From Kryptolebias marmoratus (lineage: Eukaryota > Chordata > Actinopteri > Cyprinodontiformes > Rivulidae), in contig NC_051451.1 of NCBI RefSeq assembly GCF_001649575.2, forward strand, positions 23,725,858-23,789,857: DNA of 64,000 nt, in the 5' to 3' direction. Below, piece by piece: positions 51,563 to 64,000 of this stretch. The notes beneath the pieces are model-generated. The model was not told the origin of the DNA. It saw nothing but the letters and a program-made list of their open reading frames with translations, and did no database searches. The translations under genes and the position numbers were made by a program. Position 1 is the first letter of the stretch. Each line of letters starts with the position of its first letter.

Positions 51563-52740
51563 GTACATGTACACGTACAAGTACATTATACATTTATCAC
51601 CCTCCATCAAAGGCAGTGGTGGGGCAATAAAGTATGTGGGTGTCGGGGGAGGGGGTTCATTGCATTGTTAGCAAAATACCTCATAAATCACTCAATGGAT
51701 TTTAATGAAACTTGCAGAAAGTGATCAATCAGTTGACATCTACAACTGAATAACTTTAGATTCAACCTGATTCATGATGGCTCCCACAGTGAAGTAAATT
51801 TAGCAAACACAAAATGGGTATAACTTAGTCTATTTTACAAATAATGAACAAAAATTTGGTGTGGTAGTAGCAGAGCATTGTCCCTAACACAACACACTGC
51901 ATGACATCTCATGTTTGTGAATGAGAATTGGTTCTCAGACATTCTACCTGATAAAATAAAGGTCAAAAAACAAACAAAAAAACTTGGAATTAAGTTCTGG
52001 AGTTAAACCCAATTGTCTGTTAGCAAAACATCTCATAAATCACTGGGTGGATTTTAATGAAATTTACAGAAAGTAATTATTGGCTATCCATCTAACTGAT
52101 TAACTTTGGAGTCAACTAAATTCAAGATGGCCACCATAGCTGTTGCTCAAGATTTCTGCTCCTCTTATTAAACAGTGATTATTTCTGAGCTGTGACAAAA
52201 TGTGATAAGTGAGTGTTTAATCTTATTTCCTTATTTTCTTTGCTTGTCTAACACTTTTGGTAACTGTTATACCCCCTTTCGGCAGTTTATGAATAGGATT
52301 GCCTGTGACTAATCTGTTCTTTCTCTGTCTAGACCTGACTGGCACTGAGAACAATCTAGGTTTCTCCTCTTTTCCACACTATTCCACATTATTTCCCACA
52401 TCATTATGCCTACAGCCATAAAAGGCAGGAGATTGTGTAATTGTCTGTGTGTGTTTATTTGTCTTTCTGTCAGTCTGTTAGAAAGGAATCCCATGATCCA
52501 GTTGGCAGATAATAATGAAACTCTCAGTAAGTAATCATTAGAAGTACATCAACAACTAATTAACTTTTGAAATAGCTAACACAGCAAGTCAAGCTTAGTA
52601 AAAATGAATATAACTCAGACATTTTGTGTGGTAGTAGCTGGGAGTCATCCCCAACATATCCCCAACAAAGTGTTAACAGACCACACAAGATCTTTGTTTA
52701 AAACACCAGTATTAAAGACAGTGAGCAAAATGTTTTCCTT
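51563..52740 (+). repeat. CAAGATGGC-type dispersed repeat, three partial units
   Basis: Cores at 51773 (CATGATGGCTCCCACAG) and 52123 (CAAGATGGCCACCATAG) are preceded by CTCATAAATCACT and TTTTAATGAAA blocks. A third unit (52480-52740) keeps AATGAAACTCTCAG and GTGTGGTAGTAGCTGGGAG but has lost the core. The first unit is interrupted by about 70 bp around 51910-51985. This is the same family as at 25750, 29915 and 63720. Confidence 0.65.
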
Positions 52741-53689
52741 TAAAAAATGCTACTTTCATTACTTATTGGTTGGATTTGAGAATTTTCGAAAATCCATTTT
52801 CAGATTTGATTCATTGGTTTAGCTGTAGCTTTAGAGGATCAGCTTGAATCTACAACCATCTGCATGCCCGGTTTTAGGCCTTCCGTTTTTTTCTCTCTGG
52901 GGATTCCATCTTGCTTAGTTTTGGGGTTTGAATAATTTTCATTAAGCCTTTTTTAAAACAGATGCAACAATTTGGCATCCATATGTGACAAGTTCTTTGA
53001 GACAACTTTAATTGAAAGTGCATAATATTCACCCATCCATCTGTTGCTCTTTTTACCTCCTCTGCTTCTCCTATTCCCATCTTCACTTTCCAGTCCTGCT
53101 TATAAAACGATGCTATCATAAAAAATAAATAAAAACATAACAATAAGCATACCTTATAAATACACAACATCTTTGTTACTGAAGACCATCGTCTATCGTT
53201 GGTTTTTAATGTGAGGGTCAAAACCTAATTGTGATTTGTAAAAGAATAAATGGGGGTGTGCTAAGAAAACATTAAGTTCATAAAATGATTTAAAATATGT
53301 TTGGCTATAATTGTTACACAAAATACAAATATTTTAAAATGATTAAACAAATGACGGAATTGCTGTTGAAGCTGTTTAGGTTGTCTTTTTCTACTTATTA
53401 AATTGGCTTATTAGCAATGTTGGTGTACTTTAACCAGAGGGTGAGTGTAACCCTCTGCAAAAATATAACTAAATAAAAATTTGTGATTTGGAAAAAGAAA
53501 AGTTAAACAAAATAAACCTTACATCCCAAACACGTATGGGCTACCATTTGAAATCAACTATAATACTACTGTTCAGACTCTCACTTTCTCCCTGTTAAGG
53601 TGAACAAAACGTGTACGTAGACAATCTATCTTGCACAGTAATTTGAAACAAGATGTACTGTTTGCATGAAATATAATGAAACTTTAGCA

Positions 53690-53820
53690 TAACCTGCTTG
53701 CATATTTGATGGACTTGCGACCTGTCCATGGTGCACCCCGCCTCTCACACAGTGACTGCTGGAGATAGACCAGCTCCCCCATGACCTGCAAAGAAAAAGC
53801 AGGTAAAGAAATTTGATGGA
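53690..53820 (+). mobile_element. SINE-like teleost repeat, 3' part
   Basis: Blocks TTGATGGACTTGCGACCTGT, CCATGGTGCACCCCGCCTCT and GTGACTGCTGGAGATAGACC, then CAGGTAAAGAAATTTGATGG, follow the order of the 3' half of a very common teleost repeat (GATGGACTGGCGACCTGTCC type). The 5' half is missing here. Confidence 0.6.
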
Positions 53821-54984
53821 TGACTTATAGGTTACTTATCATTCTTTGTAGCTGATGCCACAGACTCAATTATACAAAGCTCTCGCTTCTTCAGCTATTT
53901 ATTGTTTAAAAAATAGTTTCTTCCACCTTGAACTGACAATATCTTTTTGTCTTCTTGAATTATGAAAATAGATTTTGGGTCAGCTTTGTGGGTTGATGTT
54001 TTCGTACTTTATTCTGCCAAGAGATACGTTAATATGGTAAATGACTCATCGTGTTTCAGAGCTACTAAGGGGTTGTTGTTTTTTTTTTTTTCCACACAGA
54101 GAATTATGATAAAGCATAGCCTATGACACACTCATGCAGTCAGTGCAGTATTAATGTCAAAGTAGCTATAAAGAGCTCCATAACCAGTACTCGTGTGTCC
54201 ACAGTGCATTTTCTCAAACAGTTTTCACTGAATAAACAGACTTTTGCAGACATGCTGTCAGAAAATAAATGGCCAAACCATAGATACAAGACATGCCCAC
54301 CTTGAGTGACAGACAAAGCACCTGCAGTGTATCAAGCCCATATATAAACTGTCCCTCTGTGATCCTTTGGGAGTGTCTGCTGAGTCCATACACAGAGGAA
54401 ATGTAGTATTGATCTCCAAGCTGTCTCGCTTTTTATATCAAAAACTAAAATGATTGCTTACTGTCCTGAAGGGCTTGTGTGGTGCACCTGCTTTAAAGCT
54501 GCCAGGAGTAAAATTTAAATCTCTGCTATATCTATTTCTGCAGTGGGGCAGTCTCAATAGATTTTGAAAGTCAGACGCACATGTAACATTGACCTGTTCT
54601 CTAGTTCTTTTCCATTTTCTTAAGCAAAGTAGAACTACAGCTGTGATTCTCTTTATTACCAGAAGTGCCTGAAGGCTTACATAAGTGGTTCAAAAGACCC
54701 ACAAGCACAAAAGGGGTCCTACAATTCCTCCAATTCAAATCAGAGTGTATTCATTTTATAACCATTTTAATGATTTAATGAGATTTCACTTTAAATCTAG
54801 AAAATAATAGTTGTTTTTTTCATTCAAAAATTACTTTTTTTTTAATCATCTGTTCAGTACATGTAAAGACCAGCAATTAAAATATTCTTTTTTTCATTGT
54901 TTGTTTATTTGGTACGTTTTCTGAAAGCTGCTTCTTTTGTACCAAGTAAAACAAATTTCAAATCTGTAATTCTGAGTCTATTGT

Positions 54985-55140
54985 AGCAATTTTTGTGTTG
55001 GCTGTGGCAGCCGTCTTGAATTGGGTTTACTTCAAATCGAAGCAGTTGTAGATGTACATTCAGTGATTGTTTTCTGAATGTTTCATTACATATTTTACTA
55101 ACAAATAGACACAACTGCCTCCATTAGTTAATGGTAACGT
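54985..55140 (-). repeat. CAAGATGGC-type dispersed repeat, inverted copy
   Basis: Read on the minus strand it has TGAAACATTCAGAAAACAAT, GAATGTACATCTACAACTGC and TTCAAGACGGCTGCCACAGCC (core 55011-55018 on the + strand as CCGTCTTG). It is a single partial unit and the only inverted copy of this family seen here. Confidence 0.6.
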
Positions 55141-58100
55141 TTTTAAAATAGATTTCACTTCAGTGGCACGCGATGGATACAGACATTTATTAGACATCAC
55201 AGAAACATTATTTAAAATAATTCTGATTGTAAAATTTTTAATTTTAGTATTGTACTAGTTATTATTTAATGAAATACCATTAACATAACCAAATTTTAAG
55301 CATCAACAACTGATGCTAAATGCTTCTTAATGTTTTCATGGATAACCGACGGCAGCATGTGATGAGACTCGTCTGAAGCAGATTTTTTTTAAATTACAAA
55401 ATAAGTATTATTTTATTTTTGTCACTGTTTGATGACACTATTACTATTTCCAGGTGTATTATTCACATTCATACAATAGCTAAGTGTTATTTAATCTCCA
55501 ACCTTTAATATATTATTTGTATTTTAATCATGTTGAAGCAAACAGAGAACTGGAACCAACCCTGCTGACAGTGAGCAGGATGTTCCTTCCTGGAAACATC
55601 TTCAGTCTTTCTTTTTAAATCCCTAATTAACCCAACGTGCCTGTTGACTAAATGGAAATCAAAGCACCCAAGAGAAAAGCCACGCAGTCAAGAAAGGAAC
55701 ATTTTTACAGGCGTACCCCAGCAAATACAAACCTCATAACCTCCTGTTAGGCAGCTGTGCAAACATCTGCATCACCATGCTACCCCACTCCATTAAGGAG
55801 TAATTATAAATGAAGTGACGTTTTAAAGCTATTCTAGTCACTGACAAACCTCAATTTCCAAAATGACATGTTAAAGTATTGCGATTTTCATTACCATAAC
55901 AGAATTTAGTTTAGTTCTCTCATAGATAATAGAAAACATGAGGGTGTTTATCTATCTAAGGCAGTTTATTGTCTGATCACAGTTCAGACCCAGCATCCGT
56001 GGAAGTGTGCAGTTCAGTGGGTGACACTGACAGGCAGATTGGGGCAGCATTTGCTCTAATGTGGAAGCTGTATTCGTTCGTTGTGAGATAGCTGAGCTAA
56101 AAGGAAAAGCTATTTATCAGATGATCTAAATTCTTTTATCTGGAGCTATGAGGGTGAAACTGAAAGGAATTTGGCTATTCCAGAGGGTAAAGCTTCTGTT
56201 TCTCAACATGAAAAAAAAAAAAAAAAATACACAAATGAGGTGGTTAGAACATCTGCTATAAATGGCCTCTGAACACTTTATATGGGGGGTGTTTCCGTCA
56301 GGAAGACACTTACAGGCAGACATAAAGCTAGCTGTAAAAGTTATATCTTGTGACTGGTTTGTAAAGGCCTTAAAATCCCTGGGGATGAGCTGAAAAGGGT
56401 AGCTGGGAAGGACCTCTTTGGGTCTTTACTTAAGCAGTAACTAAATAGCAGAGAAAACTGAGAAAAATGCATACAAACAGTTGCAAAGTTACGCCAGATT
56501 TTACTTTGCAATAGGCACAAATGTGTAATAAATCTACTGTTGTGGTGAACAAAATATGGAGACTTCCTGTCGTTCCTCAAACTGTTATTCCTTTGTGGCG
56601 ACACATTAGTATAACTACCGCATATTTAAGCATTCAACCTTGCTCATGGCAATTACATACATTAAGTGCTTTCTATTTTAAAGATAAATATATGTTCTGC
56701 TTTTATGTCTTCAATTGCTAAAGCACCTTAAAGAGCACACCTGTGTTCAAAAGATCTCTTAAAAGCTCCTGCATATCCAGATGATAAAAGGTTCAGCACT
56801 CTAGCTGTTCGGGGCTAAACATCTACACAAAGGAGGTGAAGGTGTAGCGTGCAGGCAGGGAAATGTATCGTGTGCCAACTTTAAACATTAGCCTAGACTG
56901 TGACTTTAATGTCCACAAAAAGATTTTTAGTGACTACGCCTCCTGAATGGATTCTGTGAGAAGACAAAAGGAGAGACAGAAAAAGAGAGTTATCAGGACG
57001 TGATTTGTTAAAATATTCAGCTCTTTAACACGTCTCCATTTATATCTCAGAGGTCCCAGCTTTTCTTGCCACCAGAATATTTGTCAAACGGTTCAGCAAT
57101 GTTCTTTAACAGTCGTGTATTAAACACTTTTGGTAATCACTTGGGCTCACATCTCAGTCCCACAAGAACCAAACCCACTTGAAACAAAGTAAAAAAAATA
57201 TTTCAGATGAGAAAAATACAATGTGTAGGTAGACTGAGGGAGAAAAAAAAGAGCTAAACAAAATCACAGAAATTTTCTAAATGATTCAAACTTTTCAGAA
57301 ATGTGTGATTGCCACACAAAAAGAATTCTTTCAGATCTTTTAATTTTTTTTTTTTTGATCCTGTAGAGCTCTGATTTTTAAAAATCAGTTCAGGATATGC
57401 AGTTACCTTTCTTTTTCACACCAAACTCTGAAAAGCCAGACGCTGTTATGCACTTCCCCATGCTTTTTTTCTCATTGCAGAGTCAGAAATACTGTGTATA
57501 AGTTATGAATATTTTAAATTCTTCCACAAAAGTGAGAAAACCACCTCTCTCTTTGCACATAATACTCAAGCTTCTCATTTTCAATGGCTTGAGGATTACA
57601 AAAAAGAGCCCTCACACACATCAATGTGTGTTTAGGCTACTTTGACCTAATTCGATTACCTCTAATAAAACATAAGAAAGGTAAATTCTCCAAGGAGCAA
57701 AGAAAATATTCATACTGGTAAGGAAAAGAGGAATCTTTTTGTTCTTCTTCCTAAAGGGACTGGGCTGCATGAAATAGTCAACATAATACTGTAGAATCTC
57801 CACCTTCAGGCAGCCTTTTTTTTAAAGTCCTTACTCCAATGATAAATGTATGAAGCTGCAGATGGTATGAGTGTCATGGTCAACCTGATTTTGCTTATGA
57901 ACTGTTTTTGTTTAATAAAGGTAAATTGCTTACTTTAATGTTTTATAGCAGGAGCTCTTTTAGGGCAAACAGCTGCAGCTTTTAGTTATTTAGCTACAGT
58001 ACTGCAAACTTTTGTGTCACAGTTGTTTGAGTTCAGCAGTAACATCACAGATTATGGGAAATAAATCATAAGTTTTGCAACACACATTGTAACTCCTTAT

Positions 58101-61100
58101 GATGCACATTGACTCTTAAAGAAGTCTGCAAATATACTTGTTTTCTGTAAAACCACATGCTGTGTGTGTGTGTGTGTGTGGGGGGGGGGCTGTAAAAGGG
58201 CAGTCCCACGGGTTTGTATAAAATTCTGCAACTGTTTCCAAAGACTTGTGTAATTATTGCATCAGATACTGGTTTAAAGAGACTTATTGTCCCAGATATG
58301 TAATACAAACATTCCAGCATCAATTTTGACTTAATGAAGACATACATTCACAAATGTGTTAACAGAAGTAACACACCTTGGCTGCCTACCAAGTGTGTCA
58401 TAAGATACAAGTATAGAAAATATTCCACTATTTAATATAGGTTGATATATTTATCCTTTATATCAATAATTTTTCTTTTAAATTTAAAGAGTTTTTTTCT
58501 AGAAAGAATAATATCTCACTTACATTCTGATATTTGTATTTGTGTTAGATCATTTAGAATAAATTTTCTGACAGGGATGACTATTTTTCATTATTGAGAG
58601 CCACTTTCTTTCACAATAGATACACACAAGTAGACACCATAGCCCATTATGGCTGAGGATACTCACTGTATTACAGTCAGTGCGTTTTCGGCTATATTTA
58701 AACATATTTACCATTTTGTGGGACACAGAGCTTCTGTAGTCCCTCTGTGAGCCAAGTTTCCTTTGGCTTGATACCACCTGGAATGCTAAAGATGACCCAG
58801 TATCCATTTGCTACCAGAGTAGCTCCATTCCAACAGTTTTCCCCTGGAGTCAAGCAGCCATGAATAATGAGATGAAACCCTATGCATTAATGTAATAGCA
58901 CGCCCCTGAAGGAGAGTGTGGTAGCAGGTGATTGTTCGGAGCCTCTGTGGGGCTGTCAGTAAACATCTGCCCCCTGTAGCGTGGGGCATTTTAACAGTGT
59001 TCTGGTCCAACTCTCCTTACATTGCATCCTGGGAAATTAATGATGAGTTTCCACCTAACCCCCAAGCAACCTGCTAGCTTTGTGGCCACCTCTGGCTCCA
59101 AGTGATTTATGAACTTGAATCAACCTGAGCATTGCTTAGAATACAGTGACATTTAAATGATGGCAGATTAGATGCTTCATGGGTAATTCAACATGTTAAG
59201 TATTTGTACAGTGGAACTTAACATAAATTGCTCACCAGGAGATTTCTGTAGGCAAGACTCTGGCAATGCCTGAAAGCCTAAAATGACTGACAATATGCTA
59301 AATATTCTTTTTATAAACCTGCGTGTTAATATGTGCAAGAGTGTGATGTTGCAACATCACATCAAACATGATTCCAACAAATAAAACAGAAGCTAATTGC
59401 TCAGCCTTCCCTAATGGTGAATTAAACAGACAAGAAAAATAATTAACCTATGGAAGATCAAAGTCTGTAGAGATTGGGGATAACACTTTAACTTGCTTAT
59501 TCTCAAGTACAGACAAGATTGTTTGCATCCTTTGTATGTTTAAGATAGTACTACTAAGTTGTACAATAGTTAGGAAATGCAAACAAATAATAGGCTGAAA
59601 GGAATTCAAACAATATCTGAAGTTGTTAATGCTGACTTTATGTAAATGTTTTATGAAGGTTAGTTTTCAAACTGAAGATCATTTTCAAACTGAAGAATGC
59701 AAAAATTTTTCTTAACAGGAGTAATCCATGATTTATTTCTTTAATTTTTCCCATTATAAAGTGTTGCCACACATTTTTAGAGTGACTAAAAATATTGTAA
59801 ACATAAAAGAAATGAAAGGTAAATTAACAAAAAGATTGTTAAAATTAAAGGTCAGAACTTCGACAGTTTTAGATTTTGCTTTTCTGTGTGGAGAGTCCTA
59901 CCACTGTGTGTGAGTCACTCTTTATACTCTGTATACAGTCTAAAATGAGGGTCGACTCAGATGACCCTGAACCATCCCTTAGTTAAGCAGCGATGGCCCC
60001 AGGCTGCTGAGGGAGTTTTGTGAAGCACTGAACACTTCTCCTCTATTCTCCGTTTTACTCTCCATGGATTTTTACCATTATTGCATGTCATTAACTTTGT
60101 GTGTCTCTCTCCTGTAATTTGTTAGTCTTTCTGGGTGTCCTCTATCTTCCTGTAACGTTCTGCTGGTATCTCTACATGCGCGTGATGAAGACTTATTGGT
60201 CTCATCAACCTGCTCATTGTTTATAGTTGTTTGTGAAATTTTCTCTTTCAGCTGCACCTTCATCCAACCAGCTGATGCAAACAAGCTTTTACTGTTTGGG
60301 GACGACTGATTAAATGTTCCTGTTTAAGCCACATTTTAAAGGGAATTGCAATAATGTTGGATCATAAACGTGACAGAGGTAAACCTCATATCTTTACTTA
60401 CAGAGTTAACAGGCCAACTCACAATTATCGCCCTACTAAAAGCTCTTAATTGCTTGTAATAAAGGCCAGAGAACATGTTTTAAATATAGAGGATTTGTAA
60501 CTGAAATCTTTAAGTAATTCAAGTTGTTTCTTTACATCTTCAGGTGGTATAAATGTTTTAATTACAATGTCTTGGAAACATAACAATGGTAGTACACAGC
60601 ATTTATATGTATTATATGTGTACTGAATGTGTTTCCATCCTTATTTTGCTAATTGCAATATGTTTTTTAATAAAGACCTTTACTCTTTTATTGTACTTCA
60701 TTTCTTTATTCATACAAATCCAATTAACAGATTTATGTTTTTTCATGATGATTCTTCTGTAACTAAAATATATTTCAGAAGACACAATTTTCAGATGATA
60801 AATCACCTAGTTTTACAAGACTGCGGTTTTTAAATTCAACATCTTGATTCAAGTTTGGGCTCTTTTTGTTTTTCTTTTTTTCAAAAGCTGGAAAGTTAAG
60901 GATGAGAAATAGAAGATAAAGCAAAATGCCTCGAGTTTGGAGGTAAAAATAGTTAAACTGAGATTTAAAGTTTGTTTTCAGCTACAACTGTAACTCTTGT
61001 TGCTCTGCTGCTGAGAAAACAAAACTTAGGTGTCTCTTGAGGACAATAAGTTTCGTTGATGCCCCTTCAGACTGCTGGATTAGTTTCCTACATAATTTTC

Positions 61101-61800
61101 TAGCTATAAAAGTCAGTGCTGTCTCAGCCAGGTTATTACATCGTGACTTGCATCTCATTATTTTGTTTTAAATGTGATCCTGGTGTTCTAAACATTGTGC
61201 ATATCAACATAATACTGCCAAATTGGGTGCTAATTTAGTTTTTTAGTTGATATACCTGACTGCAAGCTCTTCTTTAGAACTGTAAGACTGAATCAAGTTT
61301 AGGAGAAAAAAAACAAGATTTTCCAAGGTTAATTGTAAAAGATGCATAAAAGTTTAATACTTTAATGCTTTGCATAAAGTTTGGTAGAAATACAACAAAT
61401 CTTGTTATCGTAAATTACTGAAAGCGTCTGAAATGTTATGAAACTTGTGTTGGAAAAAGATATAAAATCAGAGTTTTTAAAATCTGTTGTTTCTTACTTG
61501 ACATTAAACAGCTATACAACTTTTCATCACCACCGGCTGTACTTGTTCATATGTTTCAGCCTCTGGGAAAAATACTATCGTAAAGCAAATATATTGCATT
61601 AAACAATTCTGTGACTTACTGTAATTCTAATATATCCAGTTCACGCATTATGTGTTACCCAAATTTGCTTCCTTATTGCATCAAATATATTGCTTAGGGT
61701 TTAGCATGCAAACACTTATAGTTACTCTGCTTATTGGTTCAATAAGGCAATTTTTCAAACAATTTCATTTTGAAGTCATTTAAAAAAGAGAAAACAGTTA
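55141..61800. other. Intergenic, no gene seen
   Basis: A 6.7 kb gene-free stretch. It holds a poly-A run near 56211-56227 and a (GT)10 plus G-run at 58161-58189. The segment 58800-59180 is less AT-rich with homeodomain-like words such as ATTAATGATGAG and TATGCATTAATG, so it is only a weak candidate for conserved non-coding DNA. No RNA gene or protein homology was recognised. Confidence 0.55.
58161..58189. repeat. (TG)10 followed by G9
   Basis: Ten TG units run directly into nine G bases. On the minus strand this is CA-rich and gives a false His/Thr repeat frame. Confidence 0.9.
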
Positions 61801-61815
61801 CAGCTTTATTTTCTG

Positions 61816-61822
<7 letters not shown>

Positions 61823-61880
<58 letters not shown>
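61823..61880. repeat. (AT)n microsatellite, about 58 bp
   Basis: Perfect alternating AT immediately before the SINE-like 3' fragment at 61882. Long AT runs of this kind often extrude cruciforms and vary in length. Confidence 0.95.
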
Positions 61881-61881
<1 letters not shown>

Positions 61882-61883
<2 letters not shown>

Positions 61884-62110
61884 GTGCTCTGGTTTCCTCC
61901 CAGAGACCAAAAGCATGCATTTTCTGTTAATTGGTAGCTTTATATTTAAAGTGTGGGTGAAAGTGTGAATATCTGTTTGTTTTATTTGTGTCTATGTGGC
62001 CCTGTGATGGACTTGTGACCTGTTCATAATGTAACACACAGTGACTGCTAGAGAAAGGCACCAGTTACCCCATGACTTGGACAGGTAAAGCAGTGAAAAA
62101 AATTGATAGA
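61882..62110 (+). mobile_element. SINE-like teleost repeat, middle and 3' part
   Basis: Ordered blocks GCTCTGGTTTCCTCCCAGAG, CAAAAGCATGCATTTTCTGT, TTAATTGGTAGCTTTATATT, GTGTGAATATCTGTTTGTT, CCCTGTGATGGACTTGTGAC and CAGTGACTGCTAGAGAAAGG match the middle and 3' parts of the same teleost family as at 53690-53820. The (AT)n tract occupies the place where the 5' half would be. Confidence 0.6.
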
Positions 62111-63700
62111 TATAGACTGATTTGTTTTATTATGCAAGCTAAAATGTGTTGTTTTTTTTTTCAGTAAGATAAACTCAAAAGGGCTTTCAGCATTTTCCTC
62201 CTCTGCACCCAGCAGACCTCACACTCTTCTTGGTCCCACAGCTTCCCTGTCACACCTCTGCAGTCTCACCCTGCACCTCAGTCATTGACCTTATCACAGC
62301 CTCAGCAACATCATGCCCTACATGAAAACACTGAGACCCCGACTCCCTCCTTAACCTGCAGCCTCAGCAGAGCCAGCCTTAAGGTTTTCATGTACCAGCT
62401 TAATGGGGTTCTCCAACATTTATTCTCCAGTAAAGTTATTTACACCACAAATAGAAATTACCCAAGCATTGTTAGCTTTAACTAACGAACCAACTGTAAT
62501 TTTATGCCCCAGGGATGGAGCTTTCATGTTGCCCTAGTCTTCCACCAGGATTATGCATAATTTGAAAATTTGATTATTGTCTTGATTGAATGTGTTTTAG
62601 TGAAGAACAGTAACTTCTAGCGCCTGCATGTGTGAGGAAATAACAAACAAACCAAATTTAAAAATTCAGAAATTTTCTGGGATTTTGTCTTTCGTCATGG
62701 TATTTAAAATAGTTTTTAAAGTATGATAACTTACAAAAACAGTAATGATTATATCAATTTACCTGAGGTCACCAGTATTATTCATAACACATGATAATGG
62801 ACTTATGATATCCAGTGGAAAACCCAACTACAAGTTAACAATGGAAGCTACCAATTAAAATTTTGATATTCAGGTTTAAACTAAATTTGTTTTGTTTTGG
62901 TATTTGTCACACTGTCAAAACAGCATTCTAACAAAATCTCAACTTTACATCAAAAAACAACAAAATATCAATTATTGAAAGCAGTCAACAACAGTCTTTT
63001 ATACGACAGGTCTTATGTCAGTGTGGCATGCACTGTAAAAACTTAGGAAGTTTATATAGGCAGTCTGCTATAGTTAATATTCACGGCTGAGACTAAAAAA
63101 AGTGACATCTGATCAGATTATTTAATGGATAAATTTTATTGCTTTATAAGTACAAGAAGAAATTAGCTTTTTTTTTTTGTATTTTTTAGGTGTGCTAGAA
63201 TATGCTTGATTACAAACTGGTGTGAGAAAGTGTGAAGCTGCTGTCTCATTCCTTGCATGCATGGTAGCACCGATCTGCTCTGCAAAGACTGGTAAAGCAG
63301 ACGGAAATGGCACATTTGGGACAAAATTATACTAGAAGGCATTGTATCAATTAGATAGATTAATGGCTAGAGGTTTTAATTAGAACACTGGGTACACATT
63401 CTACTTCATTATTCAGTGGTGCCAAAGTAATTCTGCTGCCCAACAGCAGCAAGACTGGCTGCTCCATCAGCACTCTGCCCCTGATAAGAGCACTAGAGCT
63501 GAGAGAAGGGGACTAAAAAATGTAATATTGTCTCATAAGAAGAAGGGGGGAAAATGTCAAAGATTGCAAAAAATAAATAAATAAATAAAAAAGGAGTCAA
63601 GTAAAGTGTCTGCAGTAACCACTTTCTAGTTATAAACATAAGTCTTCTCAGTAGCTAGCTGTATGAAAGTCCAGCCTTCCCTGTAGAAAGCTTTTGTCTG
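62111..63700. other. Intergenic, no gene seen
   Basis: This stretch has a slightly GC-richer patch at 62190-62400 (CCTCAGCA-rich), with a 66-residue frame I do not recognise. Otherwise it is AT-rich with no identified feature except a short AAAT tandem near 63570-63590. Confidence 0.55.
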
Positions 63701-63719
63701 TGTGTGTGTGTTCGTTTGT

Positions 63720-63941
63720 TGTTTGTCATATTAGCAAAATATCTCATGAACCAGTGGACAGATTTTAATGAAACTCTCAGAAAGTAATGATTGGATGTAC
63801 ATCTACAAGTGATTAACCTTGGAAGTCAATCCATATCAAGATGGCTGCCACAGCTAATCAACCTTAGCAAACACTAAAATGGATACAGCTTTTTTAATTT
63901 TAGATATATTGGGTTAAAACTGGGTCTGTTGGAGCTGAGAG

Positions 63942-63943
<2 letters not shown>
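63720..63943 (+). repeat. CAAGATGGC-type dispersed repeat, copy near window end
   Basis: The best-preserved single unit: AGCAAAATATCTCATGAACC, AGTGGACAGATTTTAATG, AAACTCTCAGAAAGTAATG, GGATGTACATCTACAAG, TCAAGATGGCTGCCACAGC (core at 63837) and AGCTGAGAGTCAT. The unit runs directly into an AT microsatellite at the point where other copies continue with CCCAACA. Confidence 0.7.

Positions 63944-64000
<57 letters not shown>
63944..64000. repeat. (AT)n microsatellite, cut by window end
   Basis: At least 57 bp of alternating AT that continues past the end of the window. It directly follows the GAGTCAT of the dispersed repeat. Confidence 0.95.

Overview
This window is AT-rich vertebrate DNA, most likely from a teleost fish. 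It carries one recognisable gene on the + strand: the 3' third of a neurexin-1 gene (nrxn1; teleosts have nrxn1a and nrxn1b, and I cannot tell which this is). The gene call rests on five exons that join in phase and read as the end of neurexin-1: the last part of the sixth LNS (laminin G-like) domain, the 30-residue splice-site-4 cassette, the O-glycosylated stalk, the acidic/Ser-Gly segment, the transmembrane helix, and the cytoplasmic tail ending in the PDZ ligand DKEYYV. The fish assignment rests on the divergence from mammalian neurexin-1 and on repeat families I recognise as common in teleost genomes.

Layout: 1-2232 is intron. LNS6 exon at 2233-2404. Intron to 10062. Splice-site-4 cassette exon at 10063-10152. 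A short, very AT-rich intron holds a dense set of TAAA motifs. LNS6 end plus stalk exon at 11554-11873. A 20.6 kb intron with mobile-element relics follows. A short exon at 32513-32603 has three possible phase-1 donors. A 12.2 kb intron contains a hAT-like MITE. The final exon is at 44854-45158, followed by a 3' UTR with poly(A) signals near 46.1 kb and 46.76 kb. From about 46.8 kb to the end I see no further gene. That part holds a rearranged non-LTR retrotransposon, several dispersed repeats and microsatellites.

How the parts work together: neurexin is a presynaptic adhesion receptor. The LNS6 exons form the Ca2+-dependent surface that binds neuroligins, LRRTMs and cerebellins. The cassette at 10063-10152 switches partner choice. 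The 32.5 kb exon carries the Ser-Gly motif expected to bear heparan sulfate. The last exon anchors the protein and links it to CASK/Mint/4.1 scaffolds. The promoters and first exons of the alpha and beta forms lie upstream of this window. Most other open reading frames here are short, lack homology I recognise and look like chance.

Most interesting points: (1) the three in-phase donors of the 32.5 kb exon would keep or remove the heparan-sulfate Ser-Gly site; (2) a dense TAAA field sits just after the splice-site-4 exon; (3) a retrotransposon copy has its N-terminal end joined to its C-terminal end, followed by a decayed stretch from the missing middle; (4) a dispersed repeat family carries a YY1-like CAAGATGGC core and a palindromic tail. 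I found no evidence for a wholly new biological system.
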